Part shown: positions 60,122 through 64,000 of the stretch, in pieces | Numbering within the stretch: position 1 is the stretch's first letter | Layout of the letters: every line of letters starts with the position of its first letter | From: Phymatolithon calcareum | Taxonomy: Eukaryota > Rhodophyta > Florideophyceae > Hapalidiales | Assembly (NCBI GenBank): GCA_977006965.1 | Contig: OZ345352.1 | Span: 1,550,001 to 1,614,000 of the forward strand | Direction of reading: 5' to 3' | Length of the DNA stretch: 64,000 bases | Notes under the pieces: generated by a model | Seen by the model: only the letters and a program-made list of their open reading frames with translations | The model's database searches: none | What the model was told of the DNA's origin: nothing | Made by a program: the position numbers and the translations under genes

Positions 60122-61027
60122 TTAATACGCGTACTTGGTCGTATCCTGCATTTCTTTAAGGACTGCGGTCACGGAGGTGTAGGTCGAAGAGAGAGTCTGA
60201 ATCGGGATCGTCTTTGGATTGATACCGTAGTTCTGATAGAAGGGACTATAGAGAGTAGTGCTATTAACGGCGAAATTGTAAGCAACTTCAAAGTCTACTA
60301 AATGATCGTCCCAATTGTCTTTTCCTGAAGCTTGCAAAGGCTCGGATCATTTCCTCAACTTTTCTATTGGCTATTTCAGACCCTCCATCTCTCTGAGGGT
60401 GGTATGCTGTGGAGGGTGCAATCTTGGTACCTAGGAGCTTGAACAGAATTTTCCAGAATTTGCTCATGAAGATGGCGTCTCTGTCGGAAATGATTTTTTG
60501 AGGTAGTCCATGTTTTCTGTAGACGTGTTCCTTGAATAGATTAGCTACCTGAACAGCACCTACAGTCTCGGCGATTGGAATCGAACGAATCATTTTCGAC
60601 AACTTGTCGACAACGTTAAGAATTCCGACGTTATTCCGACGCGTTTTCGGAAGAGGTGTAATGAAATCCATCGTGATGGTCGTCCACTTAGCATTGGGTA
60701 GGTCAATTGGCTGTAGAAAACCAAAAGGTCTGTGGTTTCTTGCTTTAGTTTGTTGACAGATGCGAAACCTTGGACATAGTCGTGGATGATATCGCGCATG
60801 GATTTCCAATAGTAGAATGGTTGGAGTCGATGCCTTGTCTTCGTCTCACCTAAGTGACCAGTGCTTGGAGTGGTATGATAGTCATGGAGTAGGTTCAAGC
60901 GAAATTGTCCAATCGGGACACAAAGTCTTCTGTCTGGATAGAAAAGGCCAACTTTGACTTCGAAAGGTTCTTTTAGATTCTCGAACATGGTTTGGAACTC
61001 GGGGTCTTGTGCATATTCACTTCCCAA
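60122..61027 (-). pseudogene. Gypsy integrase
   Basis: Frames 61027-60590, 60809-60288 and 60337-60122 together encode LLHDYHTTPSTGHLGETKT (H-x-H zinc part), then TMDFITPLPKT (Asp), HGLPQKIISDRD (Asp) and AYHPQRDGGSEIANRKVEEM (Glu), followed by WDDHLVDFEVAYN and SPFYQNYG. All three catalytic acids are present, but two frame shifts separate them. Confidence 0.8.
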
Positions 61028-61299
61028 CTCATTAACTAGATCGGGCCCAAGGACGGTGGTGGAAATAGAGTTGAATTGGAGTCTTTTCTCTAACAGGGAC
61101 TTGAGTAGATTGTTCCCATACTCGGGTTTCTTGGGAGGATCTTTGGGTGTTCTAGAAAGTGCATCCGCGACTCTGTTCGGTTTTCCTTTGATCTAGGATA
61201 TGGAGAAATCGAACTCTACTAGGCGTTCTACCCATCGAAGCTGTCTAGGAGACAAATTTTTCTTCGCTTTAGAAGTGTCAGAGGGGATGATGATCACTC

Positions 61300-61850
61300 T
61301 GGACTGTAAACGTACGCCCATGCAGGTAACCTCTCCATGCTAGAGGTGTATCGAAAATAGCTAGGGGCTCGAGGTCATGGGCGGCGCAGTTCTGTTCTGA
61401 CTTATTTAGCGTGCGTAACGTAAATGCGAGAGTACGGCGTCCAATAAGTCCGTCTTGTTCAAGAACGGCTCCAATGGCTTTTGTTGATGCATCGGTGGTT
61501 ACGATAACGGGGTACTCGGGGTGAAAGGTCTGTAATACTGGGGCTGAGGTGAACTTCTCTTTAAGATCTAGGAAAGCGCGTTCTGTTGCTTTGGTACATG
61601 AAAGGGAACATCTTTCGTAAGTTCTGTCAGTGGTTTTGATAGCTTGGAGCAGTCTTTTATGAAACGTCGGTAGTTGTTTACCAGTCCTAGGAAAGATTGT
61701 ACGTCTTTCTTGCAGGTTGGCGTCGGCCAGTCGACTATGGATCTAGTCTTATGGAGTTTGATGGCTAAGCAAGAGGGTCGCAAAATGAAGTCAAGGTAGT
61801 CCACTTCCTGGGTTCCGAAACAGCATTTTGATATCTTAGCGTAGAGCTTT
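61300..61850 (-). pseudogene. Gypsy RNase H and connection region
   Basis: The frame at 61804-61568 reads LGLVNNYRRFIKDCSKLSKPLTELT, the segment linking RT and RNase H. The sequence toward 61300 continues with RNase H-like coding broken by stops. Confidence 0.65.
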
Positions 61851-61900
61851 TGGTTACTTAGGAGTTTTAAGACTTTTCGAATGTGGTCGAGATGATCCTT

Positions 61901-62340
61901 CTACGTATCGCTGTAGATGAGGATGTCATCAAGGTATACGGTGATGAACTTGTCAAGATATTCAGAGAAGAATTCGTTCATGAGTGACATGAAAGTGACT
62001 GGAGCATTTGTTAGTCTAAACGGCAGAACTTGGAACTCGAAATGTCCATACCTTGTCTGAAAAGCGGTGAGGGGAATGGATTCCTCGTCAAAGCGGATTT
62101 GATGATATCCGCTTCTTAGGTCGATCTTTTTGAAGTACTTGGCGGTAGAGAGTTGGTCTAGGATGTCGTCTATCCGCGGGAGAGGATAGCTGTTCTTGAC
62201 GATAAGGCGGTTTAGACCTCGATAGTCTACGCCAAATCGCATAGTTCCATCCTTCTTACTGATCAATAGAACAGGTGCTCCCCATGGGCTGGTACTTGGG
62301 CGGATAAAGCCTTGTTCTATGAGTTCTTCGAGTTGGTTCT
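61901..62340 (-). pseudogene. Gypsy reverse transcriptase
   Basis: 121 open codons (62266-61901): [44 protein letters not shown] (first Asp), [12 protein letters not shown] (usual PFGL changed to PFRL) and [10 protein letters not shown] (catalytic YLDD intact). Frames on each side are separated by stops. Confidence 0.85.
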
Positions 62341-62344
62341 GTAA

Positions 62345-63194
62345 TTATTGGAGCTCGGCAGTAGAAATTCGGTATAATCCTTTTCTCTGAGAGGCGCTAT
62401 TTTCCTTTAGGTGTATGGAAAAATCATGTGCGCGCTTTGGGGGAAGTCCTTCAGGTAGTTTCTTTGGGAACACGTCCTTGAATTCGTTTAGTATCACACG
62501 AATTTCTTGGTTCCGTGTATTTTCGGCGATCTCTTCGTTGGTTTCGGGGATTTTTCGGAGGACGACAGCACACATGGGGTAACTTCGTTTTTCATCTTTG
62601 GTAATTGCATTCACGGAGCCGAGGCTAGGCCTTCTTGGTTCAGTGGCGACAATGGTATAATGTTTCCTCTTGTATGAAAAGTTTACTTCATTGATGTAAC
62701 AGTTGAAAATGGCTCTTCTATCGGAAGTCCACGTTTTTCTGAGGTATACGTCGCAATTCAACGGGCAGACTGCTAATCGGAGTTTTTCTGTATAACCACC
62801 TAGGGATATGGTGTATTGTACTCTTAATTATTTGACTTGTGCCAGTAGCCATGGAGGCCGTTTTATTCGTGGTTTCAATGGATATACCGTGTTCGGAGCA
62901 AAAATCTTCGGAAATGTAATTGAGTTCGGCACCATCATCAATGAGGATTGTTGCTGAAATGCGGGAAACTTTGGCTCTAGTGACAAGAAGACTAGGGTTG
63001 GAAGGTTGGAAGGGATCACTCTCGGACAATTGATTCTCGAGAGGAGTTTCAGAAGGAGGATCAGGAGGTGGTGGAATGGTCTTCGAAACTGAGGAACGGT
63101 CGGTTGGAGACGTGCGAGGCTGGTCAGCTCTCAGTTCCTCTGGCCTTTTGGGTAGTTTCTTGCCATATGACCTTTGTCGTGGCAACGAAGGCAT
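62345..63194 (-). pseudogene. Gypsy protease and N-terminal RT linker
   Basis: Frame 63194-62718 reads ISATILIDDGAELNYISEDF, the aspartic protease site (usual DSGA is DDGA). Frame 62761-62345 follows with FKDVFPKKLPEGLPPKRAHDFSIHL, the conserved entry to RT. Confidence 0.8.
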
Positions 63195-63939
63195 CGGCCT
63201 TCTTTCATACAGATCTCACGTTCAGCCGGAGTGAGCTTCTGCAGCTGTATGTTTCCAATGTCCATGGGAACGGGTGCCTGTACTTTATTTCCCTGTCTCT
63301 GGTTACCCTGACCGTTTCTGTTACCAGTAGTGGGCTTTTTCAGTCGGCTGTGAACTGACTCAACTCGTTCAGCGTCACGCATGGCATCAGATAGCTTGGT
63401 ATATACTTGTTCGTGCATAGTTCATTCGAGATGTAGGACTTAAGCCCGCGGGTGTAGCGATAGATCTGCTCGTCTACGCTGATGCTCGGAATGTCGAGGA
63501 TGATTCTATGGAAGTCTTCATTGAACGTGGCAACATCTTTGAGATGTTTCCATTTGGCGACTTTATCTCGAGAAATATTTTCTTTGTTTAGGGTTTCGAA
63601 GCGAGAGATCAAAGCTTCACGTAGCTGGATCCAGGTTGCGATGTTTCGACTGTCTTCTGTTTCCTTGTAAACAATCTACCATTCATGAGTTGGACCACGA
63701 AGGTGGATGACGGCGATAGGTAAGGCTTGGTCGTCAGTTGAGCCGGAGAGGTAGTTGTTCATGTGAGTTTTCGAACTTAAAACCGAGTCCTTTCCCTTAA
63801 AGGGTTCGGGAGACTTGATTTTCGGCGGTTTTACTTGGGTTACGAGCTGCATCTGGGCATTTTGTAAGGCTGTCTTGGTTTGATTCAGGTCGGCTTGGAG
63901 CGAGGAAAGGTTTTGTTGTGCACTATTGAACTGTGCCAA
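63131..63939 (-). pseudogene. Gypsy gag
   Basis: Frames 63939-63676, 63612-63340 and 63418-63131: a coiled-coil start (LQADLNQTKTALQNAQMQL), capsid-like PEPFKGKDSVL, then the zinc knuckle CLRCHDKGHMARNYPKG in which the final Cys is Tyr. Stops separate the three frames. Confidence 0.75.
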
Positions 63940-64000
63940 AAGGTTGTGGTATGCATTGGCAAGTCCTTGTAGAGTTGGTGGGTTCGGCTGGTTCGGCTGA

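Larger units (their letters stand above)
60106..64000 (-). mobile_element. Gypsy-type LTR retrotransposon, partial
   Basis: Minus-strand order gag, protease, RT, RNase H, integrase identifies the gypsy type. Several in-frame stops and frameshifts break pol. The element is cut within the integrase near 60106 without a 3' LTR and runs off the window at 64000 before its 5' LTR. Confidence 0.85.

Overview
This is eukaryotic nuclear DNA made almost entirely of transposable elements. Spliceosomal signals (GTAAGT donor, CTAAC branch point, pyrimidine-rich CAG acceptor), A-tailed LINEs, copia and gypsy retrotransposons and hAT elements exclude a prokaryote. Gene-poor DNA, mostly intronless host genes and the style of the retroelements suggest a red alga (florideophyte), but that is an inference; no organelle or rRNA marker is present.

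The main discovery is a 5.4 kb hAT transposon present in two complete copies in opposite orientation: 1543-6975 with 8-bp target duplication GCCTACAT, and 16920-22324 with duplication CTCGAGAT. Together they look like a large inverted repeat, but the two different duplications show two independent, recent insertions. The element carries a hAT transposase (split by one in-frame TAG in both copies), a third ORF of unknown function, and, convergent to the transposase, a spliced gene for an atypical homeodomain protein (WFKHRRK, with His in place of the usual Asn51). Just upstream of the homeodomain start codon lie two back-to-back palindromes, one of which places TAAT and ATTA symmetrically. A DNA transposon with its own homeodomain regulator is the best candidate here for an undescribed system. 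The copies differ by a 28-bp segment holding a TATAAA box upstream of the transposase, so one copy may lack its promoter.

Layout. 1-1000: a 77-bp tandem repeat and a dispersed repeat (R1). 1001-12290: a multi-pass membrane protein pseudogene split into two halves by a 10.5 kb composite insertion that holds hAT copy 1, a second TIR element with two unrecognised ORFs, a TTAA-flanked MITE nested in it, and a Mutator-like element with 29-bp-period terminal repeats. 12543-16919: a decayed LINE on the minus strand with a hAT MITE and two R1 copies nested in it. 16920-22324: hAT copy 2. 22930-25000: a PAN-like/transmembrane pseudogene and an intact membrane protein gene (paralogue of the split one). 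25235-35450: nested 5'-truncated LINEs with readable 11-14 bp target duplications, an RNase H-bearing LINE fragment, and a second PAN-like pseudogene. 38030-39649: an intact F-box-like/leucine-rich-repeat gene, the clearest host gene. 40390-43905: a 41-bp-arm hairpin and a LINE interrupted by a solo LTR. 45680-47550: a zinc-finger ORF split by a double insertion at one site. 47733-55475: a copia element with 321-bp terminal repeats and a LINE in its leader. 56160-59010: a decayed LINE and a zinc-finger pseudogene. 60120-64000: a gypsy pol region that runs off the window.

The intact host genes seen are the membrane protein at 24032-24835 and the F-box/LRR gene at 38030-39649. Everything else is mobile DNA or decayed copies, often nested, so relative ages can be read directly from target-site duplications.
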